Source of the DNA: Ornithinimicrobium flavum
GTDB taxonomy: Bacteria; Actinomycetota; Actinomycetes; Actinomycetales; Dermatophilaceae
NCBI RefSeq assembly: GCF_004526345.1
Contig: NZ_CP038213.1
Span: 3,648,914 to 3,712,913 of the forward strand
DNA length: 64,000 bases
Direction: 5' to 3'
The notes under the pieces are model-generated. The model made no database searches and had not been told where the DNA came from. It saw only the letters and a program-made list of their open reading frames with translations. Both the position numbers and the translations under genes were made by a program. This document shows, one piece after another, positions 1-9,259 of the stretch (positions within the stretch are counted from its first letter, which is position 1; each line of letters opens with the position of its first letter).

Positions 1-120
1 GCCGGGGACTCCTTCGTGGCCATCGCCCGGGTGCACACCACCTCCGTGGCCTCCCCCGCCCAGCACACCCTCCTTCACCACGCCGGGCGCTTCGCCGCCC
101 CGCACCAGATCGGAGCCTGA
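1..120 (+). CDS. C-terminal end of an unidentified protein (partial)
   Basis: The window opens inside a reading frame that ends with TGA at 118-120 and encodes the last 39 residues of a protein. The fragment includes the string HTLLHHAGRF and ends in HQIGA. It sits one base before sfnG, so it is almost certainly the upstream gene of the same operon. In known sulfone-use operons the neighbour is often an SfnB-type acyl-CoA-dehydrogenase-like enzyme, but the fragment is too short to assign a family. Confidence 0.6.
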   Translation, partial: AGDSFVAIARVHTTSVASPAQHTLLHHAGRFAAPHQIGA

Positions 121-121
121 G

Positions 122-1258
122 ATGTCCGTTCACGACCAGCCGCTGTCCTTCGCCTACTGGGTGCCCAACGTCTCCGGGGGCCTGGTCGTCTCCACCGTGG
201 AGCAGCGCACCGACCACGGACCCGCCTACAACATCGACGTGGCCCGCACCGCCGAGCGGGTCGGCTTCGACTACGCCCTGACCCAGGTGCGCTACCTGGC
301 CAGCTACGGCGCCGACGCCCAGCACGAGTCGGTGAGCTTCTCCCTGGGGCTGCTCGGCCGCACCGAGCGCCTGCGCGTCATCGCCGCCGTCCACCCGGGC
401 CAGTGGCCGCCCCACATCCTGGCCAAGCTCGCCGCCACGGCCCAGGAGCTGCACGGCGGCCGGCTGGCGCTCAACGTGGTGTCCGGCTGGTTCAAGGACG
501 AGTACACCCGGCTCGGCCTGGACTGGCTCGAGCACGAGGAGCGCTACCGGCGGGCCGAGGAGTTCATCGAGGTGCTCCGGGGTCTGTGGGCGGAGGAGCC
601 CTTCACCTTCCGCGGCGACTTCTACCGCACCCGGGAAGCCGTCTTCCGCCCCGCCCCGTCCCGCGCCCCCGAGGTCTTCCAGGGCGGCAACTCCAGCGCC
701 GCCCGCGAGATGGCCGGCCGGCTCTCGGACGTCTACTTCATGAACGGCAACTCTGTCGAGGGCGTCCGGGAGCAGGTCGTGGACGTCCGCGCGCGGGCCG
801 CCCGCCATGGTCGGGAGGACGACGTCCGCTTCGGCCTCAACGGCTTCGCCGTCGTGCGGGACACCGAGGCGGAGGCCCGGCGGGTCGTCGAGGAGATCGT
901 CGAGCGGGCCGACGTCGAGAAGGTGCACGCCTTCGGCGAGGCGGTGCGGCAGGCTGGGCGGTCGACCCAGGACCGGAAGGGGATGTGGGTCGACTCCGAC
1001 TTCCGCGACCTGGTGCAGTACAACGACGGCTTCCGCACCGGTCTCGTCGGCACCCCCGATCAGGTCGCCCGCCGGGTCCTGGACCTCAAGGCGGCCGGGG
1101 TGGACGTGCTGCTGTGCGGCTTCCTCCACGTCCGCGAGGAGGTCGAGCGCTTCGGGGAGCAGGTGATCCCGCTGGTCCGCGAGCTCGAGGCGCAGGGGTA
1201 TGGCGTCGAGCCCCGCACCGCGGCGGCCACCGCCGCAGCGACGGGGGCGGTGGCGTGA
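122..1258 (+). CDS. sfnG: FMNH2-dependent dimethylsulfone monooxygenase SfnG
   Basis: This 378-residue luciferase-like (LLM class) flavin monooxygenase matches the SfnG type, which converts dimethylsulfone to methanesulfinate using FMNH2 from a partner reductase. The N-terminus (FAYWVPNVSGGLV), the VVSGWFKDEYTRLG segment and the FQGGNSSAAREMAGR segment are typical of the alkanesulfonate/sulfone monooxygenase group. The ATG at 122 is preceded by GGAG, and the upstream stop lies one base away, so the two are translationally linked. The stop overlaps the GTG start of the next gene. Likely role: cytoplasmic scavenging of organosulfur. The family is secure; the exact sulfone or sulfonate substrate is inferred. 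Confidence 0.88.
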   Translation: MSVHDQPLSFAYWVPNVSGGLVVSTVEQRTDHGPAYNIDVARTAERVGFDYALTQVRYLASYGADAQHESVSFSLGLLGRTERLRVIAAVHPGQWPPHILAKLAATAQELHGGRLALNVVSGWFKDEYTRLGLDWLEHEERYRRAEEFIEVLRGLWAEEPFTFRGDFYRTREAVFRPAPSRAPEVFQGGNSSAAREMAGRLSDVYFMNGNSVEGVREQVVDVRARAARHGREDDVRFGLNGFAVVRDTEAEARRVVEEIVERADVEKVHAFGEAVRQAGRSTQDRKGMWVDSDFRDLVQYNDGFRTGLVGTPDQVARRVLDLKAAGVDVLLCGFLHVREEVERFGEQVIPLVRELEAQGYGVEPRTAAATAAATGAVA

Positions 1259-1821
1259 GCGTGCCGGACCCGGCGGGGACGACACCCCTCGACGTCGCCG
1301 CGCTGGGTGCGAGCCTGCGCCAGCAGCAGCGGCCGGTCAAGGCGCGCTACCGCGACGACCCGGCCAGCGCCGTCATTCCCGCGGAGGCGTCGGCGACGGT
1401 GGACCAGCGGTCCCTCACGGCGACGGTGCCGACGTGGGCCGGTGACCTCGTCGCCGGGCTCCACCCCGGTGCGGGCGGGGACGGCTCCCGCGCGTGCTCC
1501 GCCGACCTGGTCCTGCAGGCCCTCGTGGCCTGCGCGGGGGTCACGCTCGCCGCCGTCGCCACCGCCCTCGGGCTGGAGCTGCGTCGGGCGCAGGTGCGGG
1601 CCAGCACGACCTGGGACGCCCGCGGGACCCTCGGCCTGGACCGGGAGGCCCGGGTCGGGCTGGGCGACGTCGAGCTCGTCCTGGACCTCGAGGTGCTCAC
1701 CGCGGACGGCCGCCCGGCCGCCCCGGAGCAGGTGGACAAGCTGGTCCAGCTCACCGAGCGCTACTGCGTCGTGGCCCGCACGCTGACCGAGCCCGCGGGG
1801 CTGAGCGTCCGGCTGGCGTGA
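1255..1821 (+). CDS. OsmC family protein
   Basis: The protein has 188 residues if read from the GTG at 1255, which overlaps the sfnG stop as GTGA; a second GTG lies at 1261. It has an OsmC/Ohr-like layout: an N-terminal beta-rich part, then a helix with a central cysteine (LVACAGVTLAAVA) and a C-terminal half with a second cysteine (ERYCVVARTL). Two such cysteines are the thiol peroxidase pair in Ohr/OsmC proteins. Overlap with sfnG suggests co-translation and possibly handling of peroxide or sulfur oxidation by-products, which is inference. The last codons lie inside a 17-bp tandem repeat. Confidence 0.8.
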   Translation: MSVPDPAGTTPLDVAALGASLRQQQRPVKARYRDDPASAVIPAEASATVDQRSLTATVPTWAGDLVAGLHPGAGGDGSRACSADLVLQALVACAGVTLAAVATALGLELRRAQVRASTTWDARGTLGLDREARVGLGDVELVLDLEVLTADGRPAAPEQVDKLVQLTERYCVVARTLTEPAGLSVRLA

Positions 1822-1869
1822 GCGTCCGGCTGGCGTGAGCGTGCGGCCGGCGTGAGCGTGCGGCCGGCG
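1802..1869. repeat. Four-copy 17-bp tandem repeat over the OsmC-gene stop
   Basis: Four head-to-tail 17-bp units (TGAGCGTSCGGCYGGCG) run from 1802 to 1869, and a partial fifth begins at 1870. The first two copies are identical and the last two are identical, differing from the first pair at two positions. The repeat covers the last OsmC codons and the TGA, and fills the gap to the convergent mrpG. Each unit begins with TGA in a different reading frame. It looks like a recent slippage expansion. Confidence 0.9.
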
Positions 1870-1877
1870 TGAGCGTC

Positions 1878-2228
1878 TCAGGTGCTGTCGTGCTGGGCCC
1901 CGCTGGAACGCCCCAGGTGGATGTCGGTCGGCGCGATCTGCCCGGTGCGGAAGCCGGCCCGGCCCACCATGTGCGCACCGGCCGGGATGGTGAGCAGCTG
2001 GAAGACGCCGATGAGCACGAGCATCCCGACGTCCAGACCCGAGCGGGTGCGCAGGCCCACCCCCAGGATCACGAGCAGGACGCCCAGGACCTGGGGCTTG
2101 GTGCCCGCGTGCATGCGGGTCAGGAGGTCGGGGAAGCGCAGCAGCCCGACCGAGGCGGCCACGCACAGCATGGCCCCCAGCAGCAGGCAGACCAGCCCGG
2201 CGACGTCGAGCACGTCGGTGAGGCTCAT
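1878..2228 (-). CDS. mrpG: Mrp Na+/H+ antiporter subunit G
   Basis: This 116-residue membrane protein has three hydrophobic segments and the MnhG/PhaG signature region (GLLRFPDLLTRMHAGTKPQV). It is the last gene of a six-gene Mrp operon. Its ATG overlaps the mrpF stop as ATGA. Mrp complexes exchange cytoplasmic Na+ or K+ for protons and need all subunits; G is one of the small structural subunits. The length is usual for the family. Confidence 0.95.
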   Translation of the reverse strand: MSLTDVLDVAGLVCLLLGAMLCVAASVGLLRFPDLLTRMHAGTKPQVLGVLLVILGVGLRTRSGLDVGMLVLIGVFQLLTIPAGAHMVGRAGFRTGQIAPTDIHLGRSSGAQHDST

Positions 2229-2611
2229 GACGCACCCCCCGTCCGCCCGCCCGGTTGCGGGGCCCGGGTGGCTCCCCGGCCCAGCGAGCGGGGGTCGTCC
2301 TCGAGCCGGTCCGGGGCCGGCGGGATGAAGGGGGTGTCGCGGTCCCGGGCCACGAAGCGGGCCACCGCGACCGAGCCCATGAAGCCCACGAGGGACAGCG
2401 AGATGAGCAGCGGCAGGGTGGTCCACGCCTCGGTGAGCGCAGCGTAGGCGCCGAGCGCGCAGACCACGATCGAGACCATGGTGTCCGAGGCCACGACCCG
2501 GTCCAGGACGCTGGGGCCGATCGTCACCCGGATCAGCGTGAGGAAGGCCGAGAGCGCCAGCAGCCCACCGATGATCCAGGTGAGGACGGTCTCGATGCTG
2601 TCGACGCTCAT
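2225..2611 (-). CDS. mrpF: Mrp Na+/H+ antiporter subunit F
   Basis: This 128-residue protein has three predicted membrane segments and the MnhF core (IGPSVLDRVVASDTM). The C-terminal 35 residues are a polar, proline- and arginine-rich extension beyond the usual roughly 90-residue family core. It overlaps mrpE upstream and mrpG downstream by four bases each, so translation is coupled. Confidence 0.95.
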   Translation of the reverse strand: MSVDSIETVLTWIIGGLLALSAFLTLIRVTIGPSVLDRVVASDTMVSIVVCALGAYAALTEAWTTLPLLISLSLVGFMGSVAVARFVARDRDTPFIPPAPDRLEDDPRSLGRGATRAPQPGGRTGGAS

Positions 2612-3240
2612 CGGATCTCCTCGTCCTCGGCGGGGGTGGCGGCGGGGGTGGCGGGGGTGCCTGCCCCGTCCCGCTCGGCGAGCCGGGCCTGGGCCTCGCG
2701 GCGCCGCCGGGGGTGCAGCAGCTCGGCGGCGTCCGGGTGCAGCGCACGCAGCACCCGGGCCTCCTGGCCCCGGACCCGGTGCCGGACCCGCTCCGCCTCC
2801 GCCCGGGTGCGCACCCCCAGGGCGTGGATGGTCAGGACCCGCTCCCGCGAGTCGAGGTCGATGACCACCGACCCCGGCACCAGCGCGACCATCTCCGCGG
2901 TGAGGGTCTGCAGCAGGACGTCGTCGCCGACCAGCTCCATGTCCATGACGACGCCGCGCGCCGGCCTCCCGGGGCGGACGGCCAGCCACGACACCTCGAC
3001 CGAGGAGCGTACGACGTCGTAGAGGAACCGGACGACCAGCACCACCACCCCCCAGGGGCGGGGTCGCAGCCGGAAGTTCACCCGGGGCAGCGGGAAGAAG
3101 GCGAGCACGAGGTAGCCGAAGACCAGTCCGCCCAGAACGTTGCCCCAGCTCAGGCTCCCCCACAGCAGCACCCAGACCGCGGCCAGCCAGGCGAGCCCAC
3201 CCAGGGAGACCCGCAACCGGCGCAGGGAGGACAGGTTCAC
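2608..3240 (-). CDS. mrpE: Mrp Na+/H+ antiporter subunit E
   Basis: This 210-residue protein starts at a GTG that overlaps the mrpD stop. N-terminal hydrophobic segments are followed by a cytoplasmic domain with the MnhE-type stretch around VPGSVVIDLDSRERVLTIHALG. A C-terminal tail of about 40 residues, rich in Arg, Ala, Thr and Pro, is longer than usual for the family. E is required for assembly of the Mrp complex in other bacteria. Confidence 0.94.
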   Translation of the reverse strand: MNLSSLRRLRVSLGGLAWLAAVWVLLWGSLSWGNVLGGLVFGYLVLAFFPLPRVNFRLRPRPWGVVVLVVRFLYDVVRSSVEVSWLAVRPGRPARGVVMDMELVGDDVLLQTLTAEMVALVPGSVVIDLDSRERVLTIHALGVRTRAEAERVRHRVRGQEARVLRALHPDAAELLHPRRRREAQARLAERDGAGTPATPAATPAEDEEIR

Positions 3241-4790
3241 AGCATCGCCCCCGCTCCCAGGACGGCCTCGAGGTAGGGCGTGCGCAGCATGAGGTCCACC
3301 GCCGCCCGGGTGGTGATCTCGAACAGGGGCCCGGCGACCACCGTCAGGCCCACCCCGACCAGGACCAGGGCGGTCGTGGGCACCAGCACGCCGGCGCCGA
3401 GCGCCTCGTGGTAACCGCCGCGCAGCGGCCCCTGCCCCGTCAGCCCGCGGGCGTTCTCGGACCAGAAGGCCCGGCCCCAGACCTTCGCGACGGCATACAG
3501 GGTGAGCAGGGAGTTGGCCACGGAGCCGACGACGACCGTCAGCGCCAGCCACCCCCCGTCGGCCACCCCCGCCTGGAGCAGGCCGACCTTGCCCAGGAAG
3601 CCGCTGAAGGGCGGGATGCCGGCGAGGTTCATCGCCGGCACGAAGAAGAGGATGCCCACGACCGGGGCGATCCGGGCCAGGTCGCCGAGCCGGGTGGAGT
3701 CGGAGGAGCCGCCCACCCGCTCGACCAGCCCGACGACGAGGAAGAGCGTGGTCTGGATGAGGATGTGGTGGGCGACGTAGAAGATGGCCGCCCCCAGGCC
3801 GTGGGTGCTGCCCAGCGCGATCCCGAAGAGCATGTAGCCGATGTGGCTCACCAGCGTGAAGGACAGCATCCGCTTGATGTCGTCCTGGGCGATCGCGCCC
3901 AGGATCCCGACGAGCATGGTCAGCAGGGCCGCCCACAGCAGCAGGTCCTCGAAGCGCCCGCCGGGGAAGAGCAGCGTCTGCGTGCGGATCATCGCGTAGA
4001 TGCCGACCTTGGTGAGCAGGCCGGCGAAGACGGCGGTGACCGGGGCCGGCGCCGTGGGGTAGGAGTCGGGCAGCCACCCGGACATCGGGAAGACCGCGGC
4101 CTTCACCGCGAAGCCGACCAGCAGCATGAGCTGCAGCAGCGCCGCCGTCCCGGGCGAGATGTCCCCCAGGCGCTGGCTCAGCAGGGCCAGGTTGACCGTG
4201 CCGGTGGCGGCGTAGACCATGCCGATGGCCGCCAGGAAGATCATCGAGGACAGCAGCGAGACGAAGACGTAGGTGGTGCCCGCTCGCACCCGCTCCGCCG
4301 TGCCGCCGAGGGTCAGCAGCACGAAGCTGGCGGCGAGCAGCATCTCGAAGCCGACGTAGATGTGGAACAGGTCGCCGGAGATGAAGGTCGTGGTGACCCC
4401 GGCCGCGAGCACGAGCAGCGTGGGGTGGAAGACCGGCAGCGGCGCGTGCCCGTCGCTCTCGTCGTCGAAGCTGCTCGCCCCCTGCCCGATCGAGTAGGCC
4501 AGGACCGCCATGGTCACGGTCGTCGAGACGATGATCATGATCGCCGAGAGCCGGTCGACGACCAGGATGATGCCCTCCTCGGGCAGCCACCCCCCGACGT
4601 GCATCACCTGCGGGCCCAGGGTGTCCGCCGCCCACAGCAGGACACCGGCGGTGGCCAGCATGCCGGTCAGGACGGTCATGCTCACGGCACGCTGCACCCA
4701 GGTGCGTCCCGCGGCCGCCAGGGTGAGGCCGGCCCCGACCAGCGGCAGCAGGACCATGAGCGGCACGAGCACGGAGAACTCGCTGGTCAC
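3237..4790 (-). CDS. mrpD: Mrp Na+/H+ antiporter subunit D
   Basis: This 517-residue polytopic protein belongs to the proton-conducting NuoL/M/N-like family. The central motif region (PMSGWLPDSYPTAPAPV followed by LLTKVGIYAMIR) carries the conserved membrane lysine, and VAHHILIQTTLFLVVG matches the later proton-channel helices. The length is normal. It overlaps mrpC and mrpE by four bases each. It forms one of the two ion-translocating subunits of the complex. Confidence 0.96.
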   Translation of the reverse strand: MTSEFSVLVPLMVLLPLVGAGLTLAAAGRTWVQRAVSMTVLTGMLATAGVLLWAADTLGPQVMHVGGWLPEEGIILVVDRLSAIMIIVSTTVTMAVLAYSIGQGASSFDDESDGHAPLPVFHPTLLVLAAGVTTTFISGDLFHIYVGFEMLLAASFVLLTLGGTAERVRAGTTYVFVSLLSSMIFLAAIGMVYAATGTVNLALLSQRLGDISPGTAALLQLMLLVGFAVKAAVFPMSGWLPDSYPTAPAPVTAVFAGLLTKVGIYAMIRTQTLLFPGGRFEDLLLWAALLTMLVGILGAIAQDDIKRMLSFTLVSHIGYMLFGIALGSTHGLGAAIFYVAHHILIQTTLFLVVGLVERVGGSSDSTRLGDLARIAPVVGILFFVPAMNLAGIPPFSGFLGKVGLLQAGVADGGWLALTVVVGSVANSLLTLYAVAKVWGRAFWSENARGLTGQGPLRGGYHEALGAGVLVPTTALVLVGVGLTVVAGPLFEITTRAAVDLMLRTPYLEAVLGAGAML

Positions 4791-5395
4791 GACCGCTCAC
4801 CCCCCGGTGCGGGCGGCGGGTCGGTCTGCGTCGGCTCGCTCCCGGCGCCGGCGTCGACGACGTCCTGAGGGTCGTCGGTGCCCTCCCCGGGGCCGGCGAC
4901 GGCGTGCTCCTCGCGCTCGGTGGTGGGTGTCCACGGGTCACCGGGTATGCCGTAACGCCGCTCGCTGCGCTCGCTCTCGGCGGTGATCTCCGCGGCCCGC
5001 TCCTTGGCGGAGCGGTCGTCCCCGGTGTCGTCGGCCTCGGCGCGGGCGTGGATCCGCGCCGACTCGGTGTCGTCGTCCACCAGGTCCTGGCGGCCCAGCT
5101 GCCAGGACCGGTGCGCCAGGGCCAGCACGAAGGCCGTCATCGCCAGGGTGATGACGATGGCGGTGAGGACCAGGGCCTGCGGGACGGGGTCGGCCAGCGG
5201 GGCGCCCTCGTCGTTCGACCCGATGATCGGCGGGGCGCCGGCGTCGCCGGAGCCGATGACGAAGATGAGGTTGATGCCGTTGCCCATGAGCAGGAAGCCC
5301 ATGAGGGCGCGGACCATCGAGCGGGAGAGGAAGAGGTAGACCCCGGTGCCGACCAGGATGCTCGAGACCACGACGAGGGTGAGGTTGGGGGTCAT
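4787..5395 (-). CDS. mrpC: Mrp Na+/H+ antiporter subunit C with long acidic tail
   Basis: This 202-residue NuoK-like protein has three membrane helices in the first 95 residues (LLMGNGINLIFVIG motif). The usual family length is about 110-120 residues, so the C-terminal half, rich in Asp, Glu, Arg and Pro, is an added cytoplasmic extension. Its ATG at 5395 should overlap the mrpA stop as ATGA. In the sequence as given, the mrpA frame is shifted just before that point. Confidence 0.94.
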   Translation of the reverse strand: MTPNLTLVVVSSILVGTGVYLFLSRSMVRALMGFLLMGNGINLIFVIGSGDAGAPPIIGSNDEGAPLADPVPQALVLTAIVITLAMTAFVLALAHRSWQLGRQDLVDDDTESARIHARAEADDTGDDRSAKERAAEITAESERSERRYGIPGDPWTPTTEREEHAVAGPGEGTDDPQDVVDAGAGSEPTQTDPPPAPGGERS

Positions 5396-8336
5396 GAGCC
5401 GACCCCTCCCGCTGGCGCTCGCGGCTGATCTGCTCGTCGATCCCCGAGCCCAGGCTGCGGAGGATGTCGAGCATGAGTCCGAGGACGACGAGGTAGACGC
5501 CGACGTCGAAGAGCAGGGAGCTGACGAGGGGGACCTCCCCGATGAGGGGGACCTCGACGTAGGTGTGCCAGGTCCGCAGGGCCGGGCTGCCCAGGGCCAT
5601 CGGGATGAGCGCCGAGCCGGCGGCGACGAAGAGCCCGGTGCCGAGCAGCACCGCCGGCATGACCGGCAGGGCGGCCCGCAGCTCGAAGCCGCGGCCGGCC
5701 AGGTAGCGCAGGCACAGGGCCAGGCCGCCGACGATACCGGCGGCGAAACCGCCACCGGGCTGGTTGTGCCCGGCCAGCAGCAGGTAGATCGACCAGAGCA
5801 GCACCGTGTGGAAGACCAGCCGGGTGACGATCTCGAAGATCGTGGACCGGCGCTGGGGGTCGAGCTGGTCGCCGACGCTGATCCACCGGGTGGGGTCGGA
5901 GGCCAGGGAGGTCGTGGGCTTGCGGTCCCGCATGGTGGCCAGCCGGCCCCGGGTGGTGCGCAGCCCCTCGCGGACGCCCTCGACGACCTCGTCGCGCAGG
6001 AAGACCAGGCTGGCCACGCCGGTGGCGCAGGCCAGCACGACCGACAGCTCACCCATGGTGTCCCAGGCGCGGACGTCGACCAGGATGACGTTGACGATGT
6101 TGTAGCCGCCGCCGTACTCGACCGCACGCTCGGGCAGCCCCACCCCGGCCGGCTCGTGCACCCGGGAGGACGCGGCGATCATCGCGACCACCCCGACGAT
6201 GCCGCCGACCGCGACGCCCACCAGGCCGCGGACCCGCCGGGTCATCGGGCTCGGGTCGTCCGGGAAGCGGCCGGACAGCCGGCGCAGCACGAGGACGAGG
6301 ACGACGAGGGTGACGGTCTCGACGAGGACCTGGGTGAGCGCGAGGTCCGGCGCGCCGTGGAGCAGGAAGAGCAGCGCCGTGCCGTAGCCGGCGACGCTCA
6401 CCAGGAAGACGGCGCGGAAGCGGCGCCGCGCCCGGGTCGCGAGCACGGACGCCAGCACCACGAGGACTGCGACGGCGACCTGCGCGGCACTGTCGGCCAG
6501 CCGCACCTCCTCCGGCCAGGTTGCCCCCGCGGTGAGCAGCTGCACCGTCGGGAGCACCACGAGGACGGCCAGGATCGTGCCGAGCAGCACCGGGAGGGAG
6601 CCCCGCTGCAGGAAGCCGGTGATCTCCAGCGAGGCGCGGTCCAGGGTCCGCATGATCTGCTGGTAGGTCCGGCCGAGGTCGACCGGCGACAGCGGGATGG
6701 GCACCTCGACGGGGCGCCGGGCCTGCAGGCCCCACCACAGCGCGCCGCCTGCCCAGATAAGGGCCGACACCGCCAGCGGCAGCCCCCACCCGTGCCACAG
6801 CCCCAGGTGCACCTCCGTGGTGTCCGCCACGGCCGTCACCGCCGCGGTGTGCGGCTCGAGGACGCCCTCCAGCGCCTTCGAGGTGACACCCAGGGCGAGC
6901 CCGCCCACCGCCAGCAGGAGGGGTATGCCGACCAGCAGGGCACCCGGCGGGTGCCAGTCGGTCTCCGGCTGGATGGCGACGGGGGTGGCGCCGCCGTCCT
7001 CGGCGTCGGGCGTCGCGGGCTGGGTCGGCCCCCGGGACCCGTCGGTGAAGGCGCCCCACACGAAGCGCAGGGAGTAGGCCATCGTCAGGACCGAGCCGAG
7101 GACCACCGAGCCGAGCGCCAGGCCCTGGAGCGACCAGAGGCCGTCCGGCGGGGAGAGCAGGGCCGTGACGGCGGCCTCCTTGCCGACGAAGCCGATCAGG
7201 ACCGGCAGTCCGGCCATCGACATCGCCGCCAGGGTCCCCGCGAGCGCCAGCAGCGGAGCCTTGCGGCGCACCCCGACCAGCTTGCGGATGTCCCGGGTGC
7301 CGGCGGCGTGGTCGATGGCCCCGGTCGTCAGGAAGAGAGCGGCCTTGAACAGCGAGTGGGCCACGACCAGGGTGAGGCCGGCCAGCATGGCGCCCGTGCT
7401 GCCGTAGCCCAGGAGCAGGGTGAGGAAGCCCAGCTGGCTGACCGTGCCGTAGGCGAGGAGAAGCTTGAGGTCGGTCTGCCGGGTGGCGCGGAACGCCCCG
7501 AGGAGCATCGTGGCCGACCCGAGCACGAGGATCGTGACCTGCCAGGCCGGCAGGTCGGCATACCCGGGCGCCAGCCTGGCCACGAGGTAGACCCCCGCCT
7601 TGACCATCGCGGCGGCGTGCAGGTAGGCGCTGACCGGGGTGGGCGCGGCCATGGCACCGGGCAGCCAGAAGTGGAAGGGGAGCAGCGCGGACTTGGTGAT
7701 CGCCCCGACGAGCAGGAGCACGATCCCCCAGGTGACGGCGGTGCCGGTGTGCGGGGAGCCGACGATCTCGCTGATGCGGTAGGTGCCGGCGTCCTGACCG
7801 ATCAGGACGATGCCCACGAGCATCGCCAGCCCGCCGAAGGTGGTGACGATGAGCGCCTGCTTGGCCGCGCGGGTGCTCGCGGCGCTCGTGGTGAGGTAGC
7901 CGACGAGCAGGTAGGAGAGCACCGTGGTGATCTCCCAGAAGATGTAGAGCACCAGCAGGTCGTCGGTCGTGACCAGCCCGAGCATGGCTCCGGCGAACCC
8001 CACGAGAGAGCCGGCGAGCAGCGACAGGTTGCCGTCGTCCTCGTCGAAGTAGGAGGCGCAGTAGAGCAGGACGAGCGCCCCGATGCCCGAGACGATGAGC
8101 GTCATCACCCAGGCGAGGGTGTCCATCCGGAAGACGAGGTCCATGCCGAGGTCACGGACCCAGCGGAAGCCCTCCTCGTGCGCCCGGTCCGCCGACGGGA
8201 TCCGGGTCGCGGCCCACACCGCGGTGACGGCGGGTGCGAGGGCCAGCACGTAGAACGCGCGGGTGCCGAGCAGGCGCAGGAGGACGGGGGCGAGGACGGC
8301 CGCCACCAGGTGCGCCACCAGCAGGGTCGCGATCAT
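5392..8336 (-). CDS. mrpA: Mrp Na+/H+ antiporter subunit A, with fused B domain (3' frameshift)
   Basis: This is the large NuoL-like subunit. The first 500 residues hold the proton-antiporter region (PFHFWLPGAMAAPTPVSAYLHAA and later helices). A middle MrpA-specific membrane region follows, and the last 150 residues are an MnhB domain (GHNQPGGGFAAGIVGGLALCLRYL), so A and B are one polypeptide. In the given sequence the frame does not stop at mrpC but runs on to 4938, antisense-like and without homology. Adding one G in the G-run near 5404-5408 restores a stop at 5392-5394, overlapping the mrpC ATG, and gives 981 residues. A single-base deletion is therefore likely. Confidence 0.93.
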
Positions 8337-8420
8337 GTGCGGCCCTTCCTCGTGTGCGTGACGTGTCCTCCAAGATTACCCGACCGAGCGGCCCGTCCGG
8401 ACCGCCCGGGAGGGGACGGC

Positions 8421-8459
8421 GGAGAGCCCCGGCCCACCGTGGGTGGGTCAGGGCTCTCC
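8421..8459 (-). terminator. Hairpin terminator downstream of rplI
   Basis: A 9-bp perfect stem (GGAGAGCCC, 8421-8429, with its complement at 8451-8459) encloses an inner CCCAC/GTGGG pairing. It lies 12 bases past the rplI stop and before mrpA, separating the two minus-strand operons. No long T tract follows, as is common in GC-rich actinobacteria. Confidence 0.7.
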
Positions 8460-8470
8460 GGTGTCGGTCG

Positions 8471-8917
8471 TCAGGAGGCGACGACGGTGACCGTGACGTC
8501 TGCGGCGACCTCGTCGTGCAGACGCACGTGGACGGGGTGCTCGCCGAGGCTGCGGATCGGGGTGCGCAGCTCGATGCGGCGCTTGTCGACCTGCGGGCCC
8601 CCGGCGGCCACGATCGCGTCGGCGATCTCGGAGGGCGTGACGGCGCCGAAGAGGCGGCCGCCCTGCCCGGCGCGGGCGGTGACGGTGACGGCCGAGCCCT
8701 CGAGCTTCGCCTTGGCGGCGGAGGCGTCCTCGGCGGAGCGCAGCGCGCGCTTGACGCGGCCGGCCTTGATCGAGTCGACCTGCTTCTGGCCGCCCTTGGT
8801 CCACGGGGTGGCGACCTTCCGGGGCAGCAGGTAGTTGCGGGCGTAGCCGTCCTTGACGTCGACGACGTCACCGGCCTCGCCGAGGCCGGACACGGGCTGG
8901 GTCAGGATGATGCGCAT
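8471..8917 (-). CDS. rplI: 50S ribosomal protein L9
   Basis: This 148-residue protein begins [19 protein letters not shown] and contains the L9 signature around [10 protein letters not shown]9 binds 23S rRNA with its N-domain; a central helix links to the C-domain. It is the last gene of the rpsF-ssb-rpsR-rplI operon, 24 bases after rpsR. The length is typical. Confidence 0.97.
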   Translation of the reverse strand: MRIILTQPVSGLGEAGDVVDVKDGYARNYLLPRKVATPWTKGGQKQVDSIKAGRVKRALRSAEDASAAKAKLEGSAVTVTARAGQGGRLFGAVTPSEIADAIVAAGGPQVDKRRIELRTPIRSLGEHPVHVRLHDEVAADVTVTVVAS

Positions 8918-8941
8918 GATCTTCTCTTCTCCGTTCCGTGA

Positions 8942-9178
8942 TCAGCGGGAGGAGCTGCTGTAGGGCAGCAGCGCCATCTCGCGGGCGTTCTTGACGGCGT
9001 TGGCGATGCGACGCTGCTCCTGGACCGAGACACCGGTCACCCGGCGGGCACGGATCTTGCCCCGGTCGGAGATGAACTTGCGCAGCAGCGCGGTGTCCTT
9101 GTAGTCGATGGACTCGATCTTGGCGGACTTGAGCGGGTTCGCCTTCTTCTTGGGCTTACGAATGACGGGCTTGGCCAT
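8942..9178 (-). CDS. rpsR: 30S ribosomal protein S18
   Basis: This 78-residue protein has the S18 core ([19 protein letters not shown], then [11 protein letters not shown]). No cysteine is present, so this is the zinc-independent form found as one of two S18 types in actinobacteria. It lies between ssb and rplI. Confidence 0.97.
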   Translation of the reverse strand: MAKPVIRKPKKKANPLKSAKIESIDYKDTALLRKFISDRGKIRARRVTGVSVQEQRRIANAVKNAREMALLPYSSSSR

Positions 9179-9259
9179 CGTGGTGCTCTCCCTTTCCTGA
9201 AGAGCCCGAGCTGAGCTCGGGATGGGTGGGTCGTGCTGTGTATGGGGTGGTGCCGGGGA

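Noticed and set aside
403..1254. Upstream extension of the OsmC frame inside sfnG
   Set aside because: The extra residues are Arg/Pro/Gly-rich and overlap sfnG; the GTG at 1255 gives a normal OsmC length.
4938..5391. C-terminal tail of MrpA inside mrpC
   Set aside because: It has no membrane or Mrp character and disappears when one base is restored; treated as a frameshift product.
5346..8834. A plus-strand open frame of 1162 codons opposite mrpA
   Set aside because: It is antisense to a clear Mrp gene, is extremely Gly/Arg/Glu/Asp-rich with no motif, and is a usual artefact of third-position GC bias.
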